DNA of 64,000 nt from Psychrobacillus insolitus (GTDB taxonomy: Bacteria; Bacillota; Bacilli; Bacillales_A; Planococcaceae): contig NZ_QKZI01000001.1 in the NCBI RefSeq assembly GCF_003254155.1, forward strand, positions 744,001 to 808,000, given 5' to 3'. Each line of letters starts with the position of its first letter. The stretch's first letter is position 1. This document shows, one piece after another, positions 44,052 through 53,462 of this stretch. Made by a program: the position numbers and the translations under genes. The notes below the pieces were generated by a model. It saw only the letters and a list, made by a program, of their open reading frames with translations. It did no database searches and was not told the origin of the DNA.

Positions 44052-46730
44052 ATGAGCGAGCAAAAAGCAACTCGTGAACAACGAAGAAAAGAGCAACAAA
44101 AAAAGAAACAGCCTAAACAACCAATAAAATTATGGATAAAAAGAATTTTCATAAGCGTATTAATATTAGGTGTACTAGGACTTATAGGTGGTGGTTCTTT
44201 ATTCGCTTATTATGCAAGTAGTGCACCGAAACTTGATGAAGAATCATTAAAAGATCCTATTAGCCCAGAATTTTTAGATGGAAATGGTGATATATTTGCC
44301 ACTGTTGGAGCTGAGAGTAGAGAATACGTTGCTTATGAAGACATCCCACAATTAATGGAAGATGCAATTTTAGCAACTGAAGATGTACGTTTTTATGATC
44401 ATATGGGAGTCGATTTTTTACGCCTAGGTAAAGCTGTTCTAGCCAATATCTCTAGTGGATTTGGATCTCAAGGAGCTAGTACACTTACTCAGCAAGTTAT
44501 TAAAAACTCATTTTTAACAAATGAAAAAACGTTAAAACGTAAAGCACAAGAAGCATATCTATCTGTACAATTGGAACGGAAATATGAAAAAGAAGAAATT
44601 TTTGAAATGTATTTTAACAAAATACTAATGTCTGGAAGGACTTATGGATTTGGAACTGCATCTGAATACTTTTACGGAAAAGAATTAAAAGATTTAGAAT
44701 TAGACCAAATCGCTACACTGGCAGGAATGCCCCAAAGTCCAAATAACTATAATCCGTTTAAAAATCCTGACCTTGCTGAAAAAAGAAGAAATACAGTATT
44801 ACATTTGATGAACCTTCACGGAAAGATTACAGATGTTGAAATGAGAACTGCTCAGGCTATTCCAATTGGTGACTCTCTATTACCCGAAGAGCAACGAGTT
44901 GCAAATATAAATTCGAAATACGATGCATTTCTTGATATCGTATTGAATGAATTAGAAGAAAATGGCGACGGAGATGCAATCTCAGAAGGTATAACTGTCT
45001 ATACTACTTTACAACCTAAGGCGCAGCAACAAGTAGAAGCTACTTTGAATTCTGACATGTTTCCAACAGAAAATATTCAATCGGCTGTTGCAGTAATCGA
45101 TACAAAAACAGGTGCAATTGCAGCTGTTGGTGGTGGCCGTAATTACGGTGCTGATAGAGGGTTTAACTATGCACAAGATATGATTACAAGGTCTCCAGGA
45201 TCAGTGATTAAACCATTACTGGATTATGGTCCAGCAATAGAGTTTTTAGATTGGTCCACTGCGCAGACAATTGTAGATGAAAAAATTACGTATACGGGAA
45301 CAGATCAAGTAATTCGGAACTTTGATGGACGATATGTTGGATCGATGACAATGCGGGAAGCGTTGTATCGTTCTAGAAACGTTCCAGCTGTTAAAACATT
45401 GCAAGAGGTCGGACCTGACAATGCCAAAGAATTTATGAATCGTTTTGGAATCGATATTGGAGATGTTCATGAAGCTAGCGCTCTAGGTGGTACCGATAAA
45501 CAGATTTCACCAATTCAAATGGCCAGTGCGTATGCTGCATTTGGTAATGAAGGCGTTCATACAAAGCCTTATACGATTACCAAAATTGTTTATCGTGATG
45601 GAAAAACGGAAAAAGTTTATAAAAACGAACCAAAAGTAGTGATGAAAGATTCCACTGCATTTATGATAACTGATGTACTTCGTGATGTATTAACGATTGG
45701 TACTGGTAAAACAGCCGCGGTTAGTGGCTTAGACATTGCCGGTAAAAGCGGGACTTCTAACTACGGTGCTGACGAAATAGCTAAATGGGACTTACCTGAT
45801 AGTGCATTCCCAGACGTTTGGTTTACAGGATATACTACAAATTATTCTATTGCTGTGTGGTCCGGATATCCTGAATTAAAAGATCCAATGACTACAGATG
45901 CAGAACGTTATCTCTCACAGGAGATATTTAAAGAGGTAATGGGAAACATTTCAAATGAAAGTTCTACGAAAAGGTTCAAAAAACCTAGTTCCGTCGTTGA
46001 GGTAACGATTGAAAAAGGTTCGAATCCACTTAAATTAGCAAGTAAGTATACACCAAATAATTTAAGAGCGACTGAATTATTCGTAGCTGGTACTGAACCA
46101 ACCGCAGTCTCTAATTATTATGAACAACTTGAGTTAAATGCACCAACTAATTTAACTGTTGATTATGATGAGGGTTCTTCAAGCGCTAAACTTGATTGGA
46201 AATTCAAAAAACCTAAAAGATTAGATGGCTCAGTTCAATTTGAGGTATCTGTCTCAATAAATAATGGACCAAGTCAAAATCGACAGACAACAAATGAAAC
46301 TGGATTTGTTATGCAAAATATAATCCCTGGTAGTACGTATGTGTTTTCTGTTAGAGCTGTTTCAGAAGGTATCAGAAGTGATTCCGCTTCCGTTTCATTA
46401 ACACTTGGTGCAGGTGTTGAAGAACCAGAGATTATTCTTCCTGAAGATCCAGAGATTATTCTTCCTGAAGATCCAATTGAAAAGGATGTAGAAGAAGTTC
46501 CGGAGATTATTCCTCCTGAAAATCCAATTGAAAATGAGAATTCCGAGAACGGCAACAAAGATAAAGAGAAAGAGAAAGAGAAAGAGAAAGAGAAAGATAA
46601 TAACGGTAACGGTAAAAAAGAGGAAGAATTAATACCTGAAGAACTTCCTAATGAAATTGTGCCACCTAAAGAATCTACCGAACCTGAGGTACCAATAGCA
46701 CCACCTACAGATGAATCATTAACACCATAA
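44052..46730 (+). CDS. ponA: Class A penicillin-binding protein PBP1
   Basis: 892 residues. A basic cytoplasmic start and one membrane span (about 28-50) precede the glycosyltransferase domain (catalytic E in LATEDVRFYDH; QGASTLTQQVIKN). The transpeptidase domain has SVIK as SxxK near residue 382, SRN as SxN and KSGTS as KTG. A fibronectin type III-like domain follows (about 695-780). The tail (about 790-892) is low-complexity, with tandem PEIILPED repeats and KEKEKEKEK. It polymerises and cross-links peptidoglycan. Part of an operon with recU. Confidence 0.96.
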   Translation: MSEQKATREQRRKEQQKKKQPKQPIKLWIKRIFISVLILGVLGLIGGGSLFAYYASSAPKLDEESLKDPISPEFLDGNGDIFATVGAESREYVAYEDIPQLMEDAILATEDVRFYDHMGVDFLRLGKAVLANISSGFGSQGASTLTQQVIKNSFLTNEKTLKRKAQEAYLSVQLERKYEKEEIFEMYFNKILMSGRTYGFGTASEYFYGKELKDLELDQIATLAGMPQSPNNYNPFKNPDLAEKRRNTVLHLMNLHGKITDVEMRTAQAIPIGDSLLPEEQRVANINSKYDAFLDIVLNELEENGDGDAISEGITVYTTLQPKAQQQVEATLNSDMFPTENIQSAVAVIDTKTGAIAAVGGGRNYGADRGFNYAQDMITRSPGSVIKPLLDYGPAIEFLDWSTAQTIVDEKITYTGTDQVIRNFDGRYVGSMTMREALYRSRNVPAVKTLQEVGPDNAKEFMNRFGIDIGDVHEASALGGTDKQISPIQMASAYAAFGNEGVHTKPYTITKIVYRDGKTEKVYKNEPKVVMKDSTAFMITDVLRDVLTIGTGKTAAVSGLDIAGKSGTSNYGADEIAKWDLPDSAFPDVWFTGYTTNYSIAVWSGYPELKDPMTTDAERYLSQEIFKEVMGNISNESSTKRFKKPSSVVEVTIEKGSNPLKLASKYTPNNLRATELFVAGTEPTAVSNYYEQLELNAPTNLTVDYDEGSSSAKLDWKFKKPKRLDGSVQFEVSVSINNGPSQNRQTTNETGFVMQNIIPGSTYVFSVRAVSEGIRSDSASVSLTLGAGVEEPEIILPEDPEIILPEDPIEKDVEEVPEIIPPENPIENENSENGNKDKEKEKEKEKEKDNNGNGKKEEELIPEELPNEIVPPKESTEPEVPIAPPTDESLTP
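46425..46600 (+). repeat. In-frame tandem repeats in the ponA tail
   Basis: A 24-bp unit encoding PEIILPED is present twice in tandem, with a degenerate third copy (PEIIPPEN) downstream. Five to six GAAAGA-type hexamers follow (about 46563-46594), encoding Lys-Glu. All unit lengths are multiples of three, so slippage would change length without breaking the frame. Confidence 0.8.
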
Positions 46731-46767
46731 TTGTAATATTGTTACACAATTAATTATGGGCTTTTAT

Positions 46768-46858
46768 GGTTCGCTTTGGACGAAACTTATGGTAATAGAA
46801 TAAACGAGAAAAAGATCGAGGAGCTACGTGTTGCAGTCACGTAGCTCCTCGATCTTTT
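46768..46858. terminator. Bidirectional hairpin with partial family 2 repeat
   Basis: Bases 46768-46786 match the end of the family 2 repeats, and arms 46810-46830 and 46838-46858 form a 21-bp perfect stem with A- and T-rich ends. It separates the converging ponA and ypoC. Stem sequence is close to the one at 32746. Confidence 0.8.
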
Positions 46859-46859
46859 C

Positions 46860-47159
46860 TTATTTGTCTTTTAATTGCACACGAAGTCTGGCAAGTTTCT
46901 TTTTGGTTTCTTTAAATAATTCATCTAATTGCCTGAATGCAGCATAATTATTTTTATTTTTTATGATAAAATCAAATCTTTCCGAAAAATTGATTGGTTT
47001 AGCTTGATTGACATTAACAACAATTTGCTCTAATAAAATAATTCCTCTTTCCATTAAGTCCGTTCTACCATTATTATTCTCTTTAAAAAGTTTGATCAAT
47101 TGTCCCTGGAGAATATCCCACTCAGCAAACTCACTACTAAAATCATTTTTTGGGTGCAT
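46860..47159 (-). CDS. ypoC: YpoC family protein
   Basis: 99 residues, soluble, helical, with WDILQGQLIKLF and INFSERF segments as in Bacillus YpoC. Function unknown. It overlaps the end of nth by 17 bp and follows it in the same operon, the B. subtilis order. Confidence 0.78.
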   Translation of the reverse strand: MHPKNDFSSEFAEWDILQGQLIKLFKENNNGRTDLMERGIILLEQIVVNVNQAKPINFSERFDFIIKNKNNYAAFRQLDELFKETKKKLARLRVQLKDK

Positions 47160-47808
47160 GATTAAGTTTGTTCATCCTTTTCTTTCCTTCACGGCAAACG
47201 GACAATAATGGACATTCAGGACAATTTGGATTTTGCGCTTTACAATGATAGCGTCCGAAGAAGATTAATTGGTGATGTGCTTTAGACCATAACTCGATAG
47301 GTGTTTTTTTCATCAACGTTTCTTCTACCTGTAAAACAGAGTCCTTCCATCTGCATAAACCTAATCTTTTAGACACCCTATCTACATGTGTATCAACTGC
47401 TATAGCAGGAATATCAAAAGCTACGGAAACGACAACGTTAGCCGTTTTACGACCAACGCCAGGAAATGTAGTTAATAAATCACGATTCGCTGGTACTTGC
47501 CCATCATATAATTCGATTAATTGTTTACTTAATGCTTGAATATTTTTCGCTTTATTTCTAAATAGTCCAATTGAACGTATATCATTTTGTAGTTCTTCAA
47601 TAGGCACAGCTAAATATTCTTCAGGTTTCGTATATTTTTGAAATAAATCTTTTGTTACTTTATTTACCAACACATCCGTGCATTGAGCAGATAATAAAGT
47701 TGCTACTAGCAGTTCAAAAGGATTTTTATGTACTAGCTCACAATGTGCGTCAGGAAACATCTTTTCCATCTCATTTAGGCAATAATGCCATTGTGCTTTT
47801 GTCAGCAA
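47143..47808 (-). CDS. nth: Endonuclease III (DNA glycosylase/AP lyase)
   Basis: 221 residues. It removes oxidised pyrimidines. The helix-hairpin-helix is LLTTFPGVGRKTANVV with the catalytic lysine, and the catalytic aspartate is in AVDTHVDRVSKRLGL. The 4Fe-4S ligands are C-x6-C-x2-C-x5-C in CKAQNPNCPECPLLSVC. The start is TTG at 47808, with GGAGGGG upstream; no ATG is present in the right place. It follows dnaD by 13 bp. Confidence 0.95.
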   Translation of the reverse strand: MLTKAQWHYCLNEMEKMFPDAHCELVHKNPFELLVATLLSAQCTDVLVNKVTKDLFQKYTKPEEYLAVPIEELQNDIRSIGLFRNKAKNIQALSKQLIELYDGQVPANRDLLTTFPGVGRKTANVVVSVAFDIPAIAVDTHVDRVSKRLGLCRWKDSVLQVEETLMKKTPIELWSKAHHQLIFFGRYHCKAQNPNCPECPLLSVCREGKKRMNKLNHAPKK

Positions 47809-47821
47809 AGTTATTCCCCTC

Positions 47822-48532
47822 CTACTCTCTTTCCTCCAACCAATTATAAAAGGCTACTTTATTTGTACTAGTTGTTGGTTCTGCTTGTGTTTGAACTGGA
47901 ATCTGTTGTCTAAAATTAGAAGATTGTTTCTCAGCAGCTTCCACCGTTTTTATATTTTTTTTCTTCCATTCAAATAAAATTCGGTCTATATATCGTAAAC
48001 TAAGTTTTTGCGATAATACCGCTTCCTTTAACGCCAAACGAATAAGTGCAGAGGTATGCTTATCTTGATCGAACCACATACCAATCGTTTCATATTCCAT
48101 TGGTGATAAGAGTCTGCCAAATTCTTGTTCAAAGAGTTTATATATTTCCCCCTCTTCTGTTTTTGAATGCTCCTCTTCGACACTATTTTCTTCTTCTTCC
48201 ACACAATTTAAAAGCAAATTCCATAAATTTTGAAAAGCATAATATTCAAATCGAACACCGTTTGAATCTATATGTTGCTCAATTTGAACTAGTCCTTTTT
48301 GAACTAGTCGCTGAAGTATATTTACTACTTTGTTTTCATTAAAATGCGTGCGTTCTACCAAGTTTTGTGGAGTAGGGAACCTATTTCCTGCTTCTCCAAA
48401 TGCGATTAAATGCAATAGTAAAATTGCTTCTTCATCTTTAACATTAATCGCTTTATAATGACTAAAAAAAAGCTGGGAAATAGTTACATTTCCCTGCTCA
48501 GTCCAAATATGGAGTCGATCTCGCTTTTGCAT
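47822..48532 (-). CDS. dnaD: Primosomal protein DnaD
   Basis: 236 residues. An N-terminal winged-helix oligomerisation domain (about 1-110) is joined by an acidic linker (EEEENSVEEEHSKTEEGE) to the DnaD C-terminal domain (IYKLFEQEFGRLLSPMEYE). The C-terminal YIDRILFEWKKKNI is the DNA-binding YxxxIxxxW motif. It loads helicase at oriC and restart sites together with DnaA, DnaB and DnaI. It is followed by nth and ypoC as in B. subtilis. Confidence 0.95.
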   Translation of the reverse strand: MQKRDRLHIWTEQGNVTISQLFFSHYKAINVKDEEAILLLHLIAFGEAGNRFPTPQNLVERTHFNENKVVNILQRLVQKGLVQIEQHIDSNGVRFEYYAFQNLWNLLLNCVEEEENSVEEEHSKTEEGEIYKLFEQEFGRLLSPMEYETIGMWFDQDKHTSALIRLALKEAVLSQKLSLRYIDRILFEWKKKNIKTVEAAEKQSSNFRQQIPVQTQAEPTTSTNKVAFYNWLEERE

Positions 48533-48570
48533 ACTCGTACTCCCCTTTTTTATATAAATATGTTACCTAT

Positions 48571-49059
48571 TTATAAATTGGATATTTTTTTCCACCAATC
48601 TCCATTGTTAAAAAGGATGTATACATAATTAAGTTTATTATCTTTATTGATATATGTAATTTCCCAAACAGGACCAACTTCCTCGACACCCAACTTTGCA
48701 TGCAGTAAATCAGATTCCTGCTCATCCTTTAATGCAACTTTAATTGCTTCCGACTTAGAAATTCCATCTTTTAAATTTATTTCCTGAATTACTTTTTCTG
48801 ACTTTTCTTCTGGAACAAAAAATGCTTTTTGCTCCCCTTTAGACGTAGTACCAATTACGGTATGAAAAGTATTTACACTATTATACATATATGAGTTGTC
48901 TATTTCTGATAATAAATTATTTTTTAATACATACGATTCTGCAGTCTCATTTGCATTATTAAAAGGTGCCTTGGCTTGAAAATAGATAAGTAAGCTTAAA
49001 ATACTCGTTAAACTAATTGCAAAAATAATAATAAATAGTAGCCATTTTTTTAGTGTCAT
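48571..49059 (-). CDS. ypmB: YpmB family membrane-anchored protein (DUF5590/PepSY-like)
   Basis: 162 residues. One N-terminal membrane span (about 6-28), then an extracellular part with a PepSY-like repeat (KDGISKSEAIKVAL; GPVWEITYINKDNKLNYVYILFNNGDW). Function unknown. In B. subtilis ypmB and dnaD are separated by aspB and asnS, and ypmA lies beside dinG; none of the three is here. Confidence 0.82.
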   Translation of the reverse strand: MTLKKWLLFIIIFAISLTSILSLLIYFQAKAPFNNANETAESYVLKNNLLSEIDNSYMYNSVNTFHTVIGTTSKGEQKAFFVPEEKSEKVIQEINLKDGISKSEAIKVALKDEQESDLLHAKLGVEEVGPVWEITYINKDNKLNYVYILFNNGDWWKKISNL

Positions 49060-49132
49060 TTGTTACATCCTATAATTAAGCGTATCAATCATTTTATGTT
49101 TCATATTTCTAACCTGCTTTCCAAACTTATAC

Positions 49133-51886
49133 CTATTTAGTATACCAATTTTCAAGTTCTAAAACCATATTTTCAAGCGATACTTTCTTAATGGGAATAT
49201 TGGGAATAGACTGTAAAAAGTCTTGTCCATAGGACTTTATTTCAATTCTTCGATCTAATACAATAAACGTTCCTTTATCAGATGAGGCTCTTATTAATCG
49301 ACCAAAGCCTTGTCGGAAACGTAATACAGCTTCAGGTAAAGAATACGCAGAAAATGGGTTTTGACCACTTTTAGTTAGCAGTTCCGCCCTTTTTTTAAAT
49401 AGTGGATCATCAGGAGATGAAAATGGTAACCTAACCATAATGATGACTGATAGGGCATCCCCAGGTACATCCACGCCCTCCCAAAAACTATTTGTACCAA
49501 ATAAAACAGATTTTGAGAAACGCTGGAAAGATTTTAGCAACCTCATTCGACTACCAGAAGTCATTCCTTGAGCAAATAACATGTAGTCTTCCAGTAAATT
49601 GGTATCCTGTATTAATTCTACGGTTTTACGAAGCATGTCTTGCGATGTAAATAAGACAAAACATCTGCCTCCAGTTACTAACACTGTTTGAACAATCGCT
49701 TCGGCAACAGCTTCAATATATTCACTTTGAGAAACTTGTTTAATATCTGGCATGTCCTCCACTATGAGAAGTTCTGCACCCTTATAATAGTCCTTCGCAG
49801 CCTTAAATTGGTATATCGGAATAGAAGGAGACAGACCTAATTGGGATGTTATAAAATAACGATTATTTGGAACTGTTATAGTTCCGGAAGTCCAAACTAT
49901 CCCTCCTGCTTCGCGCATTGGGTTGATTGCTTTGTTTATTTCATCATGTATATGAAGTGGTCTCTTGATCACCGTTAAACTACCTGGGATGCTTCTAGTA
50001 TCAAATTCAATCCATTTAGCTTCTATTTCTTCATCCAGTAAAAAAATATCATCCCATTCATTTACCTTAATTTCAAGTTCACTTAACCAATAATCCCATT
50101 CGTTTAAAAGAGTTGATTCTTGAAATTCATCTAAATTAGACACATAGCTACTATGAACAATTGATTTTGCGGATAATACAAACGCTTGTATTGCATTTGA
50201 CACATTTCGTAATATAGTATCGTTTAAATCCAATTCGTCAATTCCAATTGATCTTTTTGTATATTTAGAACGAATTGAGCTTTGTTGAATGGCATTAATA
50301 ATATAGACCACTGCTAGATCAAAAGTTTCAACAATTGCTACGTAGAGTTTCTCTAAACGCATTTTTAATGGATTAGGAATACTCATCTTTGTAAGTCTTC
50401 CTAGTAGTTGATCAGTATCTAACGTGCCAAATTGACCCAAGACATATTTCCAATTCGTATAAGAAAAGACACGCTCTTTTTTTGATACTGCCGCGTGAAT
50501 AAACTGATGTGCTTCATCGATAATCGTTGCGCATCCATCCGCTAATAATTGAAATTCTCTATCCTGATCTGCTAAAATCATGGCGTGATTCGTTACCAGT
50601 ACATCGCATTCTTTACTTTTCCGTAAGGCTCTTTCATAATAATCAATTGACGCTAGGTCCACAGAAACATTACGATCCGTTCTTCTAATTTTTTCTAAGA
50701 ACAATTGGCCTCCACCAGAAACATTTAGTTCTGTCAAATCCCCGGCATTCGTTATTGTTAACCAAACTAAAACTTGCATAATTGTAAAGGTTTCATCATA
50801 CGATTCATCCTCATGCTGTAAATGCTGCCAAAATCGTTGTAAATCAATGTAATGCTGCATTCCTTTTAATTTTGCAACACGAATATCATAGCCTAACAGT
50901 TTTTCAAGTTTAGGAATTTCTTCTAACTCCAATTGATCGATTAAATGTGTCGTATAAGTACTGATGATTACTGGTTTTTGTTTTTCAATTGCATAAATTG
51001 TTGCTGGCAATAAATAACCTAATGTTTTGCCAATCCCAGTTTCTGCTTCACACACAATTTCAGTTTGCTCTTGTAGCGATTGATAAATCTTATCCAATAA
51101 TTTAAATTGTCCTTGTCTCTCTTCAAAGTTCAATAGATTAGCCCGGAATAATGCTAACTTTTCAGATTTTTGATTAGGAAATTTAATAGCTCTATTTTGA
51201 TTAGAGTTCATCTCTTTTTCTTGCATGAGTGGGATATTTCGATAAAAAAGAAATTCTCTTGACTCATATTCTTTGCGTTTTTTAGTTAGAACTTGAAAGA
51301 AAATAAGGGACAGGTTTGATTTTAATTGAAAAGAGCGTTTATGTAATAATTCAATCGTTCTTATTGGTAATGTTGATAATTGCTCCATACATTTATTTAA
51401 TAAATGGGCGGTTGCAAGTGCGTCATCATCTGCTCGATGCGCCGTATGTAAGTCAATATGAAGTTCTTCCGCTAAATCTTGCAATTTAAAACTATACACA
51501 TTTGGAAACATTAGTTTTGCAAACTCTACAGTATCCACTGTTTTACAAACAAGCTTCGGCAAACCTACTCTTTTTAACTCTGCTTGCAGAAAAGAGAGAT
51601 CAAAATGAATATTATGTGCCACAAAAATATGATCTTGTAATAAATCATGAATCGTTGCTGCCACTTGTTCAAATAAAGGAGCATCCACTACATCTTTCTC
51701 CTTGATTTTAGTTAAATCTTGAATAAAAGAAGGGATTGGTTTTTCTGGGTTTACAAAAGTAGAATAAGTATTCATAATTTGCTTGTTTTCAACAAATACA
51801 ATCGCAAGTTGAATAATCCGGTCACCATTTGAAGATGAATGGCCTGTTGTCTCTATATCTACAACTGCATATTTATGATTTTCCAT
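49133..51886 (-). CDS. dinG: DinG: exonuclease-helicase fusion
   Basis: 917 residues from the second ATG (51886); an ATG one codon earlier (51889) is equally possible. The N-terminal ~180 residues are a DEDDh exonuclease (VVDIETTGH, AHNIHFDLSFL, HRADDDALAT). The helicase follows with CEAETGIGKTLGYLLPA (Walker A), IIDEAHQF, and RQGFGRLIR (motif VI). No XPD-type cysteine quartet is seen, as known for the Gram-positive DinG, which acts as a 3'-5' exonuclease. It stands beside the pan genes as in B. subtilis. Confidence 0.94.
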   Translation of the reverse strand: MENHKYAVVDIETTGHSSSNGDRIIQLAIVFVENKQIMNTYSTFVNPEKPIPSFIQDLTKIKEKDVVDAPLFEQVAATIHDLLQDHIFVAHNIHFDLSFLQAELKRVGLPKLVCKTVDTVEFAKLMFPNVYSFKLQDLAEELHIDLHTAHRADDDALATAHLLNKCMEQLSTLPIRTIELLHKRSFQLKSNLSLIFFQVLTKKRKEYESREFLFYRNIPLMQEKEMNSNQNRAIKFPNQKSEKLALFRANLLNFEERQGQFKLLDKIYQSLQEQTEIVCEAETGIGKTLGYLLPATIYAIEKQKPVIISTYTTHLIDQLELEEIPKLEKLLGYDIRVAKLKGMQHYIDLQRFWQHLQHEDESYDETFTIMQVLVWLTITNAGDLTELNVSGGGQLFLEKIRRTDRNVSVDLASIDYYERALRKSKECDVLVTNHAMILADQDREFQLLADGCATIIDEAHQFIHAAVSKKERVFSYTNWKYVLGQFGTLDTDQLLGRLTKMSIPNPLKMRLEKLYVAIVETFDLAVVYIINAIQQSSIRSKYTKRSIGIDELDLNDTILRNVSNAIQAFVLSAKSIVHSSYVSNLDEFQESTLLNEWDYWLSELEIKVNEWDDIFLLDEEIEAKWIEFDTRSIPGSLTVIKRPLHIHDEINKAINPMREAGGIVWTSGTITVPNNRYFITSQLGLSPSIPIYQFKAAKDYYKGAELLIVEDMPDIKQVSQSEYIEAVAEAIVQTVLVTGGRCFVLFTSQDMLRKTVELIQDTNLLEDYMLFAQGMTSGSRMRLLKSFQRFSKSVLFGTNSFWEGVDVPGDALSVIIMVRLPFSSPDDPLFKKRAELLTKSGQNPFSAYSLPEAVLRFRQGFGRLIRASSDKGTFIVLDRRIEIKSYGQDFLQSIPNIPIKKVSLENMVLELENWYTK

Positions 51887-51914
51887 CATTCCTCAACTCA
51901 CAGTCTTCATAATT

Positions 51915-52099
51915 AGAAAAGCGTAAGCGCCTATGTCTACGGAAGGCAGGCAAATGGGTAATATAAGCTGGTCTGCAAAGTTCGCCACATCCTGTGGCAA
52001 TGCAGACATGACCCGCTTCGTGCTGGCCCGAGGCAGCTCCTCAGCCACCACAGCTATTTCCCATTTGACCCCGAGGAGTAAGGCGCTGAAGCTAGACAG
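51915..52099. repeat. Dispersed intergenic repeat, family 3, copy G
   Basis: Reverse orientation relative to 24429-24551 and about 60 bp longer. The extra segment near 51978-52050 contains a nested hairpin (GTCTGCA/TGCAGAC enclosing GCCACA-TCC-TGTGGC). The ends AGAAAAGCG...AGCGCC and GGCGCT..AGCTAGACAG match the other copy. It lies between panD and dinG, which are transcribed in the same direction, unlike most other hairpins of this window. Confidence 0.85.
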
Positions 52100-52195
52100 T
52101 ACTTTATAGAAACCTTTACTTTCTTAACTTATAAAAAATTGTACCACATTCCTGACATTTAAACGAAAATTTTCACACTATTACTTCATATAAAA

Positions 52196-52222
52196 AAGTT
52201 GGACTAATAATTAGTCCAACTT
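52196..52222 (-). terminator. panBCD operon terminator
   Basis: AAGTTGGACTAAT and ATTAGTCCAACTT form a 13-bp palindrome followed by TTTT on the minus strand, 7 bp after the panD stop. Confidence 0.9.
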
Positions 52223-52229
52223 TCTAAAA

Positions 52230-52613
52230 TTACATGATTGTTGCTTCAGGCTCATAATGGATAATTTGTTTAATCGTATTATCTTCGTTCATAATCGCAA
52301 CAGTTGGTTGATGTCGCTGTGCTTCTTCGTTCATGACATATGCATAAGAAAGAATAATGACAACATCACCTCTTTGAACAAGTCTTGCTGCTGCTCCGTT
52401 CACACAAATGACTCCACTACCTCTTTTTCCAGAAATAATATATGTTTCAAAACGTGCACCGTTATTATTGTTCACGATATGCACTTTTTCATTTGGCAGC
52501 ATTCCTACTGAATCCAAAATATTTTGATCAATCGTTATACTACCAACATAATTTAAATCTGCTTCCGTTACTATTGCACGGTGAATTTTTCCATTTAACA
52601 TCATTCTTAACAT
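52230..52613 (-). CDS. panD: Aspartate 1-decarboxylase
   Basis: 127 residues. It is a pyruvoyl enzyme making beta-alanine for pantothenate. Self-cleavage occurs between G24 and S25 in YVGSITID, and the surrounding motif is intact (K9, H11, [21 protein letters not shown]). Last gene of panBCD, 3 bp after panC. Confidence 0.96.
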   Translation of the reverse strand: MLRMMLNGKIHRAIVTEADLNYVGSITIDQNILDSVGMLPNEKVHIVNNNNGARFETYIISGKRGSGVICVNGAAARLVQRGDVVIILSYAYVMNEEAQRHQPTVAIMNEDNTIKQIIHYEPEATIM

Positions 52614-52616
52614 GGG

Positions 52617-53462
52617 TCACACTTCCTTTACATCGACAATAATATTATCTATTAATCTTGCTTTTTCAAAAAATACTGCAGTGGCAAATAAAACATGATC
52701 TACTTGATTTGAGACAGCTTGCAAATTAGGATATGACAACGCTTCAAAATAATCAATTTTACCTGTAGTGTTTTTTTCAATATGCGCTTTTCCTTTTATT
52801 AGTGCCTCTTCTATATTCTTTGTATCTTTCCATATATCAGTTGCGAGTGTAAGAGCTTTGAATAAATGAACTGCTTCCGCTCTTTCTTTTTCACTTAAAA
52901 ATACATTGCGTGAACTTTTCGCAAGTCCATCTATTTCACGAATGGTAGGAATTCGAACAATTTTAACTGGGAAGTTATATGCATTTACAAATGTTTCGAT
53001 AATCGCTAATTGTTGCGCATCTTTTTGACCAAAATAGGCGCTCGTTGGTTTCACTAAGTGAAAGAGTTTTGTAATAACTTTTAATACTCCATCAAAATGT
53101 CCAGGACGGGTTGCGCCACATAACTTCGTCGAAAGTTCTCCAGCATGCAATGTGATACCACTTTCAAATGGATACATCTCTTCTGCTGTTGGAACAAATA
53201 GAATATCCACTCCTGCTTCTTTTGCAAGTGCTGTGTCATGTGCAAGATCACGAGGATATCGATCTAAATCTTCATTTGGTCCAAATTGTGCAGGGTTAAC
53301 GAAAATACTAGCCACCACTACATCGTTATCTTGTCTTGCTTTAATTAATAATGACTGATGTCCTTCATGTAAATATCCCATTGTCGGAACAAAACCTATT
53401 AATTTGTCTTGATAATTGTCCATAATACTTATTAATTCTTTAATTGTTTGTACTGTTTTCAT
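52617..53462 (-). CDS. panC: Pantothenate synthetase
   Basis: 281 residues. It joins pantoate and beta-alanine with ATP. The nucleotide-binding [15 protein letters not shown] and the KSSRNVFLS (KMSKS-equivalent) motif are present, along with [17 protein letters not shown] lies five bases before ATG 53462. It overlaps the end of panB by 23 bp. Confidence 0.96.
   Translation of the reverse strand: MKTVQTIKELISIMDNYQDKLIGFVPTMGYLHEGHQSLLIKARQDNDVVVASIFVNPAQFGPNEDLDRYPRDLAHDTALAKEAGVDILFVPTAEEMYPFESGITLHAGELSTKLCGATRPGHFDGVLKVITKLFHLVKPTSAYFGQKDAQQLAIIETFVNAYNFPVKIVRIPTIREIDGLAKSSRNVFLSEKERAEAVHLFKALTLATDIWKDTKNIEEALIKGKAHIEKNTTGKIDYFEALSYPNLQAVSNQVDHVLFATAVFFEKARLIDNIIVDVKEV

Noticed and set aside
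46563-46594. CRISPR-like array from the GAAAGA repeats
   Set aside because: Units are 6 bp without spacers and are within the ponA frame.
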